Of a stretch of 37,072 bases of DNA, positions 7,878-16,059 are shown piece after piece. A model generated the notes under the pieces. The model worked only from the letters and a program-made list of their open reading frames with translations, ran no database searches and had not been told where the DNA came from. Each line of letters begins with the position of its first letter. Within the stretch, counting starts at the first letter, position 1. The position numbers were made by a program, and so were the translations under genes. Source of the DNA: CAZFLD01 sp964519835. GTDB lineage: Bacteria > Spirochaetota > Spirochaetia > DSM-27196 > CAZFLD01. The DNA lies in contig CAZFLD010000042.1 in the NCBI GenBank assembly GCA_964519835.1, positions 1 through 37,072 on the forward strand, given 5' to 3'.

Positions 7878-10082
7878 ATGATCAACCAACTTGCACAAAA
7901 CCAAGTTGCACAAGACCTGGGACTGGGGACGGAGCAAGTCAAAGCCGTGGCGGATCTGCTTGCCGAGGGTGCAACGGTTCCTTTTGTTGCGCGGTATCGG
8001 AAAGAGGCGACGGGCTCCCTCGACGAGGTGGCGATTGCAAGCATCCGGGATCAGCTATCGGCGCTTGCCGAGCTGGCTCGTCGCAAAGAGGCAATTAGAA
8101 AGTCGCTTGCCGACCGCGATATCTTGACGCCGGAATTGGAGGCGGCCGTTGCCGGCGCGAAGACGCTCCCGGTTCTCGAGGACATCTATCTTCCGTTTCG
8201 GCCCAAGAGGCGAACACGGGCGATGGTGGCGCGGGAGAAGGGGCTCGAAGGTCTTGCGCGTGAGCTCCTCGATCCCAATGTCGATCCATCCAAGACGGCG
8301 ACGGCAACGGCAGGACCATACGTAGATCACGAGCGCGGCGTTACAAGCGTAAACGATGCGCTTGCCGGAGCCCGGGACATCATTGCGGAGATGGCAAGCG
8401 AAGATGCCGCCGTGCGCTCGGCTCTCCGCGAGCTGTTTCTCTCCCGGGGGGTGATTTACTCACGCGTCGGTAAGGGCAAGGAGGCGGCCGGCGAGAAGTA
8501 TCAAGATTACTTCGATTGGCAGGGGCCCACGAGCCGCGCCTCGTCGCACCGTGTCCTCGCGCTCCTCCGTGGAGAGAAGGAGGGCTTTCTCAAACTGCGA
8601 CTCGAGCCACCCGAGAGTCAGGCGCTTGACAACGTGCAAGCGCGATTTGTGCCCCGCGGTCTTAGCCGCGAGCAGACGGCGCAGGTAGATGCAGCAATCA
8701 CCGACGGCTACAGGCGGCTCTTATCACCGTCACTGTCGAACGAGACATGGGCCGTGCTCAAGCAGCGTGCCGACACCGAGGCTATCCGAGTGTTTGCCGA
8801 GAATCTTCGGGAGCTTCTCCTTGCGGCACCGCTGGGCGCAAAAACCGTCCTTGCTATCGACCCCGGATTCCGAACCGGGTGCAAGGTCGTGTGTCTCGAC
8901 CGCCAGGGGAAACTCCTCCACAACGAGACGATATACCCCCACACCGGAGGCACAGGGGCGGACACGGCGGCAGTGCGCCTGACCGCGCTCTGCAAGGAGT
9001 ACAGGATTGAGGCGATTGCGGTCGGCAACGGCACTGCGGGGCGGGAAACCGAGGAGTTTGTTCAAAGCCGTGTTCTCGGCGGTGGAGTGCATGGTGAGGT
9101 AAGTGGGCGTGAGGCGGCTCAAGCGCCCGAGCGGACGATCGACGTAGTCATGGTCAACGAATCGGGCGCCTCCATCTACTCCGCCTCGGAGGCGGCGCGG
9201 GAGGAGTTCCCCCACCAGGACCTCACCGTCCGTGGCTCGGTGTCCATCGGGCGGCGACTGATGGATCCGCTCGCGGAGCTTATCAAGATCGACCCCCAAT
9301 CCATTGGCGTGGGTCAGTACCAGCACGACGTTGACCAGAAGGCGCTCCGCCGCAGCCTCGACGACACCGTTATGAGCTGCGTCAATTCCGTAGGTGTGGA
9401 GGTCAACACGGCGAGCAAGCAACTCCTGGCCTACGTCTCGGGCCTCGGCCCTCAGCTTGCCACAAACGTCGTCGCCTACCGGGATACAAATGGGCCGTTT
9501 GCATCGCGACGCGAGCTTCTAAAGGTGCCTCGACTTGGGGCAAAGGCCTTCGAGCAGGCGGCTGGATTCTTGCGGATACGTAACGGCGACGTGGCGCTGG
9601 ATGCCGGCGGTGTGCATCCCGAGCGCTACGAGCTGGTCGAGTCTATGGCCCGCGATGTCGGGTGTTTGGTTACGGAGCTGATGCGTCGGCCGGATCTTCG
9701 CAGCAACATCAGCCTCCACCAATACGTCGGTCCCACGGTCGGTCTGCCGACCCTTACCGATATTCTCGCGGAGCTCGAAAAGCCCGGACGCGACCCGCGA
9801 GAGCGTTTTGAGCCCTTTCGCTTTGCCGAGGGGGTCTCCGAGCTCTCCGACCTTACGCCGGGAATGAAACTGCCGGGCATTGTCACAAACGTTACGGCCT
9901 TTGGCGCCTTTGTCGACATCGGCGTCCACCAGGACGGCCTGGTCCACATAAGCAAACTCGCCGACCGGTTTGTACGCGACCCCGCAGAAGTGGTGAAGGT
10001 ACAGCAGCGGGTTATGGTCACCGTGATCGCGGTGGACACGGAGCGCAAGCGAATATCCCTGTCGATGAAGTCGCAGGAGTAG
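7878..10082 (+). CDS. tex: Tex, RNA-binding transcription accessory protein
   Basis: Tex is a conserved cytoplasmic nucleic-acid-binding protein linked to transcription and RNA handling. The 734-aa product has the usual domain order: an N-terminal helical Tex region with PFVARYRKEATGSLDE, a YqgF/RNase-H-like fold from about residue 322 (LAIDPGFRTGCKV, Asp328), helix-hairpin-helix repeats at about 510-575 (NTASKQLLAYVSGLG and FEQAAGFLRI), and a C-terminal S1 domain from about 662 (VTAFGAFVDIGVHQDGLVHIS). I start it at the ATG at 7878. An upstream in-frame GTG at 7860 lies inside the end of the GH32 gene. No clear Shine-Dalgarno precedes it. It is only 11 nt past the GH32 stop and may be cotranscribed, though it is a housekeeping gene unrelated to sugar use. 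Confidence 0.95.
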   Translation: MINQLAQNQVAQDLGLGTEQVKAVADLLAEGATVPFVARYRKEATGSLDEVAIASIRDQLSALAELARRKEAIRKSLADRDILTPELEAAVAGAKTLPVLEDIYLPFRPKRRTRAMVAREKGLEGLARELLDPNVDPSKTATATAGPYVDHERGVTSVNDALAGARDIIAEMASEDAAVRSALRELFLSRGVIYSRVGKGKEAAGEKYQDYFDWQGPTSRASSHRVLALLRGEKEGFLKLRLEPPESQALDNVQARFVPRGLSREQTAQVDAAITDGYRRLLSPSLSNETWAVLKQRADTEAIRVFAENLRELLLAAPLGAKTVLAIDPGFRTGCKVVCLDRQGKLLHNETIYPHTGGTGADTAAVRLTALCKEYRIEAIAVGNGTAGRETEEFVQSRVLGGGVHGEVSGREAAQAPERTIDVVMVNESGASIYSASEAAREEFPHQDLTVRGSVSIGRRLMDPLAELIKIDPQSIGVGQYQHDVDQKALRRSLDDTVMSCVNSVGVEVNTASKQLLAYVSGLGPQLATNVVAYRDTNGPFASRRELLKVPRLGAKAFEQAAGFLRIRNGDVALDAGGVHPERYELVESMARDVGCLVTELMRRPDLRSNISLHQYVGPTVGLPTLTDILAELEKPGRDPRERFEPFRFAEGVSELSDLTPGMKLPGIVTNVTAFGAFVDIGVHQDGLVHISKLADRFVRDPAEVVKVQQRVMVTVIAVDTERKRISLSMKSQE

Positions 10083-10142
10083 GCGGCGCGGTCCGTGCAG
10101 GGCGCTCACGGCGTTCGCCCGCCGCCTATGCCCCGTCGCCCG

Positions 10143-10170
10143 CCGTCCGGCGGCCGCGGCCGCCGGACGG
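10143..10170. repeat. 28-bp perfect GC palindrome between convergent genes
   Basis: CCGTCCGGCGGCCG at 10143-10156 is followed directly by its exact reverse complement to 10170. It lies between the stop of tex and the stop of the minus-strand aldo/keto reductase gene. As RNA it could form a stem of about 12 bp on either strand. There is no U-tract, so a bidirectional terminator or transcription pause is plausible but not shown. Confidence 0.7.
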
Positions 10171-10181
10171 ACAGGCGCCGG

Positions 10182-11282
10182 CTACGTGCCCGCCGCCTCC
10201 GCGATTTTCACAATATCTTTAAGCCGCTCGATGATGGGCAGATGCTGGGTGCAATCGTTCTCACACTGACCGCATTCGATGCAGCGTGCGGCCTCGTCCG
10301 GGCTGATGCTCCAGTGATAGCGAAGACGTCCGAGAAGGCCCGAGTCGTCGCCACGAAGAAGCTTTTGATTGTAGGCGTCCATGAGTTTTGGGATGGGGAT
10401 GCCCTCCGGGCAGTTGTCACAGTACTGGCAGCCGGTGCAGATGCCCTCGAAGCTTGCGGACGCCCTCGATTTGATGCCGGCAAGAGTCGATGCGCCGATT
10501 TCCCGGTAGCCTTCTACCGCGGCAATCGCCTCGTCAATGTGTTCGATGCTCCCGAATCCGACCAGCGAGATTGTGATCTCCGGATGGGCGATGAGGAAGC
10601 GCAGGGCAGCCTGGACAACCGTCTCGTCCTCTTGCGTTTTTAGGAAGGAGAAGAGGTCCGGGTTTCCGGGAATCAGACCGCCACCGAGGGGATTCATTAC
10701 CACACAACCGATGTTCTGAGCCCGGATCGCATCAAAGGCCTTTTGCCGTGTCGAAAAGTTGTAGCCGGAGTAGCCGAAGAGCACGCCCTCAAAGACTCCC
10801 TCGTCCAGGAGCTCTTTTATCTCGTCACCGATAAGGTGGCTGGAGACACAGATGTGACGGATAAGACCCTCGTCCTTCAGCTTGCCAAAGGTCTCCAGAA
10901 CGCCGTTTGCCTTGCGCTCCCTCCAGTTGTCTAGGTTGGTGATACACCAGATGTGGTAGAAGTCTATCGAGTCTACTCCCAGACGCTCGAGCTGTCCTTC
11001 GATTTCCCTGCGGACTCCGGACTCGGTGGACTCGAAGGTTTTTGTCGAGAGGAAGTAGGGATGGCCCAGGCGTCGCAGCTCCGCGAGCCCGGCGCCGTAG
11101 ACCTCTTCACTTTTTGTGCCGAAATACTTTGGTGCGGTGTCAAAGTAGTTGACCCCGCCTTCGGCCGCCCGCACCATCATGGCGATACAGGCGTCCACGT
11201 CGTCGATTTGTTCAAACCGCATGCCGCCAAATCCGAGGACGGACACACTCTTCCCGGTTGTTCCATAGCTTCGATATCGCAT
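10182..11282 (-). CDS. Aldo/keto reductase with C-terminal 4Fe-4S ferredoxin domain
   Basis: The 366-aa protein has an aldo/keto reductase barrel with the full catalytic tetrad Asp48, Tyr53, Lys81 and His110 (YFDTAPKYF, STKTF, FYHIW). A bacterial ferredoxin-like tail follows, with the Cys clusters CTGCQYCDNC and CIECGQCENDC. This architecture is a known subfamily of predicted oxidoreductases. The tail suggests electron exchange with iron-sulfur partners. The start is placed at the ATG at 11282, which matches the family N-terminus MRYRSYGTTG; a TTG 30 nt upstream would add ten residues. It is convergent with tex and separated from it by the GC palindrome. The physiological substrate is unknown. 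The 247 nt between its start and the next gene's stop (11283-11529) hold nothing I can support. Confidence 0.9.
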   Translation of the reverse strand: MRYRSYGTTGKSVSVLGFGGMRFEQIDDVDACIAMMVRAAEGGVNYFDTAPKYFGTKSEEVYGAGLAELRRLGHPYFLSTKTFESTESGVRREIEGQLERLGVDSIDFYHIWCITNLDNWRERKANGVLETFGKLKDEGLIRHICVSSHLIGDEIKELLDEGVFEGVLFGYSGYNFSTRQKAFDAIRAQNIGCVVMNPLGGGLIPGNPDLFSFLKTQEDETVVQAALRFLIAHPEITISLVGFGSIEHIDEAIAAVEGYREIGASTLAGIKSRASASFEGICTGCQYCDNCPEGIPIPKLMDAYNQKLLRGDDSGLLGRLRYHWSISPDEAARCIECGQCENDCTQHLPIIERLKDIVKIAEAAGT

Positions 11283-11529
11283 AGGCACTCGCTTGTAGTT
11301 GATTCTGTTCAAGTGTAGCAGCTAGGGCGAGGCGCTGCAAAGAGCGGCGGGGCCGTTCTCGAAGCATGTGGAGATACGCGAGATCCTTTTGGCATCGGAC
11401 TCGAGCTCCTGAATCAATGCCTGCAAGGAGGCAAACGTACGCATGTGAATATGGTATTCGCAAAGACACCGCCGACCAACGGCAACAGGCGGCCGGTAGG
11501 CCTGCTATCCCGCTCCGACGGCACGGACG

Positions 11530-12509
11530 TTACAGCTCGTGCGTGTCGGCGAGCCCTCCCCACTTCAGACTGAGTGTCCAGAGCGCCTCCGCGGTCTCGC
11601 GGTCGAGCGCCGGCGGCGCGGGATTCTCCCGGGTGGTCAGACTAAAAAACGCGCCGGTGACCGAGTCCACGGCACGCGAGGCGCCTAGATAGTAGAGTGC
11701 GTCGGCCGACACCTGGGCCGATCTGAGACCACGCTCGAGTACGTTCCGTTTGAACCACCGGTATGCCGGACCGTTGTCGCTTCCGGTCTCTGTCTTTACC
11801 GCTCCGGGATGCATAGCGTTGATGGTGACGCCGCTGCGTGCAAATCGATCGACAAACGGTATCAAAGAGAGTAACTGCGGGTCTTCGCCGAACCGTAGCT
11901 GCGCAAGCCGTTGTACCTTCGCCGCTCCCAGTTCATATCGTCCAGGTGTATGCCCCACGGGGCAAATCGATGTCCCTCGGAGTTGACGAGGATAATACGG
12001 GCACACTCTTGCGCGATGAGTTTAGGGGCGATCAGGTAGTTGATAATAAAGGAGGAGAGATAGTTGACCATAAACACGGTCTCGAAGCCGTCGGCGGTCA
12101 CACTCCGGCGAGTGATGTAGAGGCCGGCATTGTGAATAAGAACGTCGATCGGGGAGGAGAGCTTGGCAAGCTCAAGACCCACGCGGTGTGCATCGCCGAG
12201 GCGGCTCATATCGGCGATCATCAACTCGCACGAGGTGCCGAATTCGTAAGTAATCTCGTCGCGTAGAGCCCGGGACTTCTCCTCGTTCCGATTGACGCAG
12301 ATCAGGTTGGCGCTGCGAGCGGCATAGGTGCGTGCCGTTAGGTAGCCGATCCCGGAGGTGGCACCGGTGATAACAACGAGACGATCGCTGAAGTCGACAT
12401 CACAGCGCGCCGGTAGCGCCTTGGTGTTGCGCGCCATCGCGACCATGTCGGCGAGCTTGTATTCTTTGATGTACCTTCTGATCTTTCGGCTGTTTTTTTT
12501 CGTGTGCAT
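11530..12509 (-). pseudogene. Short-chain dehydrogenase/reductase, interrupted by a frameshift
   Basis: Two overlapping minus-strand frames make one SDR. The first frame (12509 to 11862) has the NAD(P) motif TGATSGIG (residues 48-55), HNAG (126-129), the catalytic Ser in LVNSEGH, and the YGSAK motif (Tyr205, Lys209). It then reads six more codons to a stop. The second frame carries the expected continuation (LLSLIPFVDRF, GVTINAMHPGAVKTETG) to a TAA at 11530. Restoring the family alignment needs one extra base just after Lys209, near 11878-11884, so a 1-nt deletion or sequencing error is likely. All later motifs are intact, so the lesion is recent or artefactual. The gene follows the NTF2-like gene on the same strand. 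That pairing resembles lipid-modification clusters that also contain cyclopropane-type methyltransferases; none is present here. Confidence 0.8.
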
Positions 12510-12539
12510 TTGGCTGGTTCGGGGGCGACGGCTTACGCG

Positions 12540-13004
12540 TCATCCAAACTTTTTGTGCATAAACCGTCGATAGCGCTTTGCCATAAACGGGATGTTGTCA
12601 AAGATGTCGCCCCAAAGGTCGTAGTAGTCCCGTTGTTCGGCGATCTTGCCGTTGTTGTTGAGCGTGATCCGACTGAGGCCGTAAACAATCGACTTGGGAC
12701 GCGTTTTGTAGGCGATGGACATCTCCCACTCAATAAACATGTGCGGTCCGGTGCTGCCCGCCCGTACGATGTCCATATGGAGCTCCTTGGAGCGGCGGGC
12801 AAGTCGCTCGGTCATTGCGCGGAACTTCTCTTTGCCGTGAATCTCCTGCACGCTGTCTCGGAAGTGGATGTCTTTGTCGTAGTAGGGCAGGATGTGCGAC
12901 CAGTCGGGCTTGCCGAGGGTGTTATAGGTCTTAGACCAGAGATCAACGACCTGTTCGATGGAGGTGATGGTGTAGACCGTGGCGTCCGCGGGTTCTTTTG
13001 TCAT
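12540..13004 (-). CDS. NTF2/SnoaL-like fold protein
   Basis: The 154-aa protein fits the cone-shaped NTF2/SnoaL-like superfamily, whose members bind or transform small hydrophobic ligands. Features include an N-terminal helix (VVDLWSKTYNTL), the DKDIHFRDSVQEIHGKEKF segment typical of the family, and a C-terminal RDYYDLWGDIFDN strand. There is no signal peptide. Its ATG overlaps the stop of a 44-aa membrane miniprotein in an ATGA, and the frameshifted SDR gene follows 30 nt downstream. From memory of gene neighbourhoods, an NTF2-like protein next to an SDR occurs in bacterial clusters for unsaturated or cyclopropane fatty-acid modification. The link is suggestive only. Confidence 0.75.
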   Translation of the reverse strand: MTKEPADATVYTITSIEQVVDLWSKTYNTLGKPDWSHILPYYDKDIHFRDSVQEIHGKEKFRAMTERLARRSKELHMDIVRAGSTGPHMFIEWEMSIAYKTRPKSIVYGLSRITLNNNGKIAEQRDYYDLWGDIFDNIPFMAKRYRRFMHKKFG

Positions 13005-13135
13005 AACACTACCACGAGCATAACGGTGATTGCGGCAATAATCGCGGTGGCTATGGCGAGCTCGGTTTTTATAGTTCTGGAAGAGAAGGTCCGGTGTTGT
13101 TCTTTGCCGCGCAAGGCTTTGTACTTCTCGATCAT
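13001..13135 (-). CDS. Predicted 44-aa single-pass membrane protein, coupled to NTF2-like gene
   Basis: A minus-strand ORF reads MIEKYKALRGKEQH at its start and ends in a hydrophobic helix of about 20 residues (about residues 25-44: ELAIATAIIAAITVMLVVVL). Its TGA overlaps the ATG of the NTF2-like gene (ATGA), the same coupling used elsewhere in the window. A short ORF in another frame upstream, ending in HMIEPT, closes with a TGA that overlaps this ATG, within a direct repeat of ATGATCGAG. No clear Shine-Dalgarno is visible. A basic N-terminus with a C-terminal helix suggests a tail-anchored membrane miniprotein. I do not recognise a family. Confidence 0.5.
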   Translation of the reverse strand: MIEKYKALRGKEQHRTFSSRTIKTELAIATAIIAAITVMLVVVL

Positions 13136-13217
13136 GTCGGCTCGATCATGTGTTCGACAGCTTTGTTAAACTTTTTGTCGTCTGTGACCTTCAACGAGTT
13201 CGTCCTTGGAAGCGGAA

Positions 13218-14072
13218 TCAGCGAAACGACGGCGGCTCGGGGAAAACCTCGGTGGCCCGGGCCATCAAGGTGTCGCACGAGATCTCCGCCTGGTTGATCG
13301 GAATGAGGACAATTGGATTCATGCCCGAGTCCGCGAGCTGGACCTGGTTCGACGGCTGCCTCAGAATCTGGTGCGATGCTCCAATCACAGATTGCTCCGA
13401 CTCATCTACGACATGACCGTAGAGGCCTCCGTCGGAGTGGAGCACGAGGTAGTTGTGATAGACCTCACGGCGAGTAATGTAGATCTCACCGTCGATAAAG
13501 CCGGCCATCCGGATTTGCACGGTGACGCCCGGATTGCCGTCGCCGTCGGGGTCCGTGAGATTTGTGTCATTGACATCCGTCGAGAGTGGGAGAGACGGAT
13601 CGCCGTCTATGCCGAGGAGCGTCGGTGACGCCGGCCGGAAGAGGTGCCAAAGACCGTCTACCAACGTGAGCTCGACTTCTTGGTCACGCGGTTGTATGGC
13701 GCGCGTTGCCTCGTCGCTAAATATCACTTCCACCGATTCTTGGTTGATCAGCTGGTCTGCGTGGCAGAAGCGATCGACTTGCACCAACTGACCGTCTTTG
13801 ATGTGGAATTCGGTGATCCCGTATGAGACGATCATGGCTCGCATCGGCGTCATCGTGCCGGAATCCTCGTAGGCAACCACGTCGAAGTGGGCGTAGCTCC
13901 CTGCGATCGCGGCCATCGCTGCATCCACGGTTTGCGGATAGTCCGCGCCGGGATTGCTCTGCGGAAACTCATAAAGCGGTGACTCCGGCCAGGGCAGTGG
14001 CGCCGCACAGCCGACAAAAAACCCAAGGAGGGCAACGGCGAGGGCATAGAATGTTTTGGTGCGTATTCGCAT
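13218..14072 (-). CDS. Predicted lipoprotein of unknown function
   Basis: The 284-aa product begins with a basic n-region and a hydrophobic stretch ending in FFVGCAAP, a lipoprotein signal with the lipidated Cys at residue 22. The mature part is not a family I recognise. It has an aromatic N-terminal segment, an acidic loop DPDGDGNPG resembling a calcium-binding turn, and a beta-rich end (EIYITRREVYHNYLVLHSDG, LYGHVVDES). It lies 61 nt from the SGNH hydrolase gene upstream on the same strand, so the two may be cotranscribed. The 82 nt after its stop lead into the membrane miniprotein gene. Surface or periplasmic location is predicted; function is unknown. Confidence 0.8.
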   Translation of the reverse strand: MRIRTKTFYALAVALLGFFVGCAAPLPWPESPLYEFPQSNPGADYPQTVDAAMAAIAGSYAHFDVVAYEDSGTMTPMRAMIVSYGITEFHIKDGQLVQVDRFCHADQLINQESVEVIFSDEATRAIQPRDQEVELTLVDGLWHLFRPASPTLLGIDGDPSLPLSTDVNDTNLTDPDGDGNPGVTVQIRMAGFIDGEIYITRREVYHNYLVLHSDGGLYGHVVDESEQSVIGASHQILRQPSNQVQLADSGMNPIVLIPINQAEISCDTLMARATEVFPEPPSFR

Positions 14073-14133
14073 GTCGATTCCTGTTTGCGAAAGAGTATCA
14101 TGGGAGGCCGGCTGGGACTACCTGGCCGGCAGG

Positions 14134-14877
14134 TCAGGGTTCTCTCAGGCGCGGCATGTAGTCCAACACGCCGGCGATTGTATCCTCGTATATCCTCGCG
14201 CCGCGGGCGTTCAGATGCACACCGTCAATAGTAAGGTGCAGCCGCCGCTTGGAGCTAAGCTCGTCGGCCCCTCCCGACGTTCTGCTTTTCCATGTGTCGA
14301 AGAAAAGTGTCGCAAGCGGCTTTGGGAGGAAGTAGTCGCGGCATTCCCTCGCACTCAGCACACCATCGAATCCCGCACCAACGTCGGCGAGCGGCACGTC
14401 CCTCTCCGTTGCCAGAGCTCTGATACCCTGGTTGTAGAGCTGCCTGCGTTCCGCCGTTGGGCTTGTCCGATCCTCGTTGATGCAACTCAATGTGGCGACA
14501 ACAACCGTAGCCTCGGTCGTTGCCCTAAGCTCATCCAGAAAGGATCGGTAGGTGGAGAGGAAGCCGTCGTAATCGGGAGCGGGAATGCTGCCGCGACGCT
14601 CCATCTGCCGCGCGATCGATTTGTAAACATAGGATTGATGTTTAAAGGTGTCCAGGATCACGTCGTTATGGCCGGCGGCAATGACTACCACATTGTAGGT
14701 TTCCGAGCCGGCAAGGTGCATACATGTTCGGTTTTTAATGCCAAAAACCGTATCGCCGTCTTGGCCCAGATTGATAAGCTCGCAGTCCGGGAAGCGCTTT
14801 CCGAGAAGGGGTACGTAGCCGATGCCCAGCTTACCGCGTGTGATACTGTCCCCGGCAAAAAGAATGCGCCTGATCAT
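14134..14877 (-). CDS. SGNH/GDSL-type hydrolase
   Basis: The 247-aa protein has the SGNH esterase blocks in order: GDSITRG with nucleophile Ser11, the block-II Gly in NLGQDGDTV, GHND at 69-72, and DGVHLN with the Asp218/His221 pair. Such enzymes cleave ester bonds in acyl, acetyl-sugar or lipid substrates. No signal peptide is seen, so it is probably cytoplasmic. The start is placed at the ATG at 14877, where the nucleophile block falls at residue 10. An ATG at 14916 would add 13 residues and intrude on the divergent gene's leader. It is divergent from an aldo/keto reductase and precedes the unknown lipoprotein gene. Confidence 0.88.
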   Translation of the reverse strand: MIRRILFAGDSITRGKLGIGYVPLLGKRFPDCELINLGQDGDTVFGIKNRTCMHLAGSETYNVVVIAAGHNDVILDTFKHQSYVYKSIARQMERRGSIPAPDYDGFLSTYRSFLDELRATTEATVVVATLSCINEDRTSPTAERRQLYNQGIRALATERDVPLADVGAGFDGVLSARECRDYFLPKPLATLFFDTWKSRTSGGADELSSKRRLHLTIDGVHLNARGARIYEDTIAGVLDYMPRLREP

Positions 14878-14952
14878 GGTAGCCCAATGATAACGGGATA
14901 GGGGGCGTTGTCCCATCTTCCCGCATCGCGTACGCTGATTCTCGGAGGTTCC

Positions 14953-15999
14953 ATGAAATATCGATATTTGGGCGCGTCCGGTCTGCTGGTTAGTCGTGTC
15001 TGTTTGGGCACCATGACCTTTGGCAATAACGAGTGGGGATGTGATCAGCCCGACGCGAGTGCCATTGTAAATGCCTTTGTAGACGCCGGCGGGAACTTTA
15101 TAGACACGGCGGACTTATACAGCGGCGGAGTTTCGGAGCAGATGCTCGGCGAGGCGATCAAAGACAAAAAACGCGATGAGCTTGTGATTGCCACCAAGTC
15201 CTGGTTTCCCACCGGCAACACACCCAACGCGCGGGGACTATCGCGCAAGCACATCTTGGAGGCCTGCGACGCGAGCCTCAAGCGGCTCGGCACGGACTAC
15301 ATCGACCTCTACCAGATCCATGGCCCCGATCCCTACACGCCGATCGACGAAACGATGGATGCCTTAGCCGGCCTGGTGGAAAGCGGTAAGGTTCGCTACA
15401 TCGGCTGTAGCAACCTCTACGCCTGGCAGATCGTAAAGGCAAACGCCGCCGCCGATCGGTCGGGCGGTCCCAGGTTTATCTCGGCGCAGCATCTCTACAA
15501 TCTTATTCGCAGGGACATCGAGCGGGAGATTCTTCCCGCTTGCGACGATCAAGGTATGGGCATGATCTGTTGGAGCCCCCTTGCAAGTGGATTGCTCACC
15601 GGCAAGTACCAGGGGCAGGAGACACCGGCGGCCGAAAGTCGGCTTGGGAAAACGGCAAAACTCGCGGTGCCGCGCTACTGGAACGACGAGTCTCTGGCTC
15701 TGGTGGATGAGGTTGTTCAGATAGCGAAGGAGGAAGGGAAGACACCGGCGCAGGTAGCGCTCGCGTGGCTGCTTGGCGACCGACGGATAACCGCCCCAAT
15801 CGTCGGAGCTCGAACGGCTGACCAGATTACCGACAGCCTGATCGTTGGCGACTACGATCTCCCACAGGAACAACGCAACCGTCTTACGGAGGCGATGCCC
15901 CTAGACCTCGGCTATCCAAAGGACTGGATGGTTAACTCCTTCGCCTGGACCTTCCAGCACGCCGAGTTCGAACCACGCCATGGGGAGCGGTTGCCGTAG
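14953..15999 (+). CDS. Aldo/keto reductase
   Basis: This 348-aa NADPH-type aldo/keto reductase has the tetrad Asp51, Tyr56, Lys82 and His123 (FIDTADLYSGG, IATKSW, LYQIHGPD) and the C-terminal cofactor loop VGARTADQITDSL. It resembles the YajO/oxidoreductase group acting on aldehydes or sugars, but the substrate cannot be read. The ATG at 14953 has GGAGG five nt upstream and fits the family start MKYRYLGASG. The gene is divergent from the SGNH hydrolase, with a short shared intergenic region. Unlike the aldo/keto reductase at 10.2-11.3 kb it has no iron-sulfur tail. Confidence 0.92.
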   Translation: MKYRYLGASGLLVSRVCLGTMTFGNNEWGCDQPDASAIVNAFVDAGGNFIDTADLYSGGVSEQMLGEAIKDKKRDELVIATKSWFPTGNTPNARGLSRKHILEACDASLKRLGTDYIDLYQIHGPDPYTPIDETMDALAGLVESGKVRYIGCSNLYAWQIVKANAAADRSGGPRFISAQHLYNLIRRDIEREILPACDDQGMGMICWSPLASGLLTGKYQGQETPAAESRLGKTAKLAVPRYWNDESLALVDEVVQIAKEEGKTPAQVALAWLLGDRRITAPIVGARTADQITDSLIVGDYDLPQEQRNRLTEAMPLDLGYPKDWMVNSFAWTFQHAEFEPRHGERLP

Positions 16000-16022
16000 A
16001 GGGCGGGACGAAGGGAGAACGC

Positions 16023-16052
16023 TTGCACGATCTGCAGTCATTGCCATATCGT
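16023..16052 (+). promoter_or_regulatory. Candidate promoter of MMPL exporter gene
   Basis: TTGCAC (16023-16028) and TATCGT (16047-16052) are separated by 18 nt. The predicted transcription start falls at or next to the ATG at 16060, which has no Shine-Dalgarno sequence. This suggests a leaderless message, or else a different promoter or start. Confidence 0.3.
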
Positions 16053-16059
16053 AGCCCCC

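Noticed and set aside
11366..11692. Plus-strand open frame between the aldo/keto reductase and SDR genes
   Set aside because: It is antisense to the conserved SDR C-terminus, and its start has no ribosome-binding site.
11862..11890. Programmed -1 frameshift in the SDR gene
   Set aside because: There is no slippery heptamer or clear downstream pseudoknot. A simple 1-nt deletion or read error explains it better.
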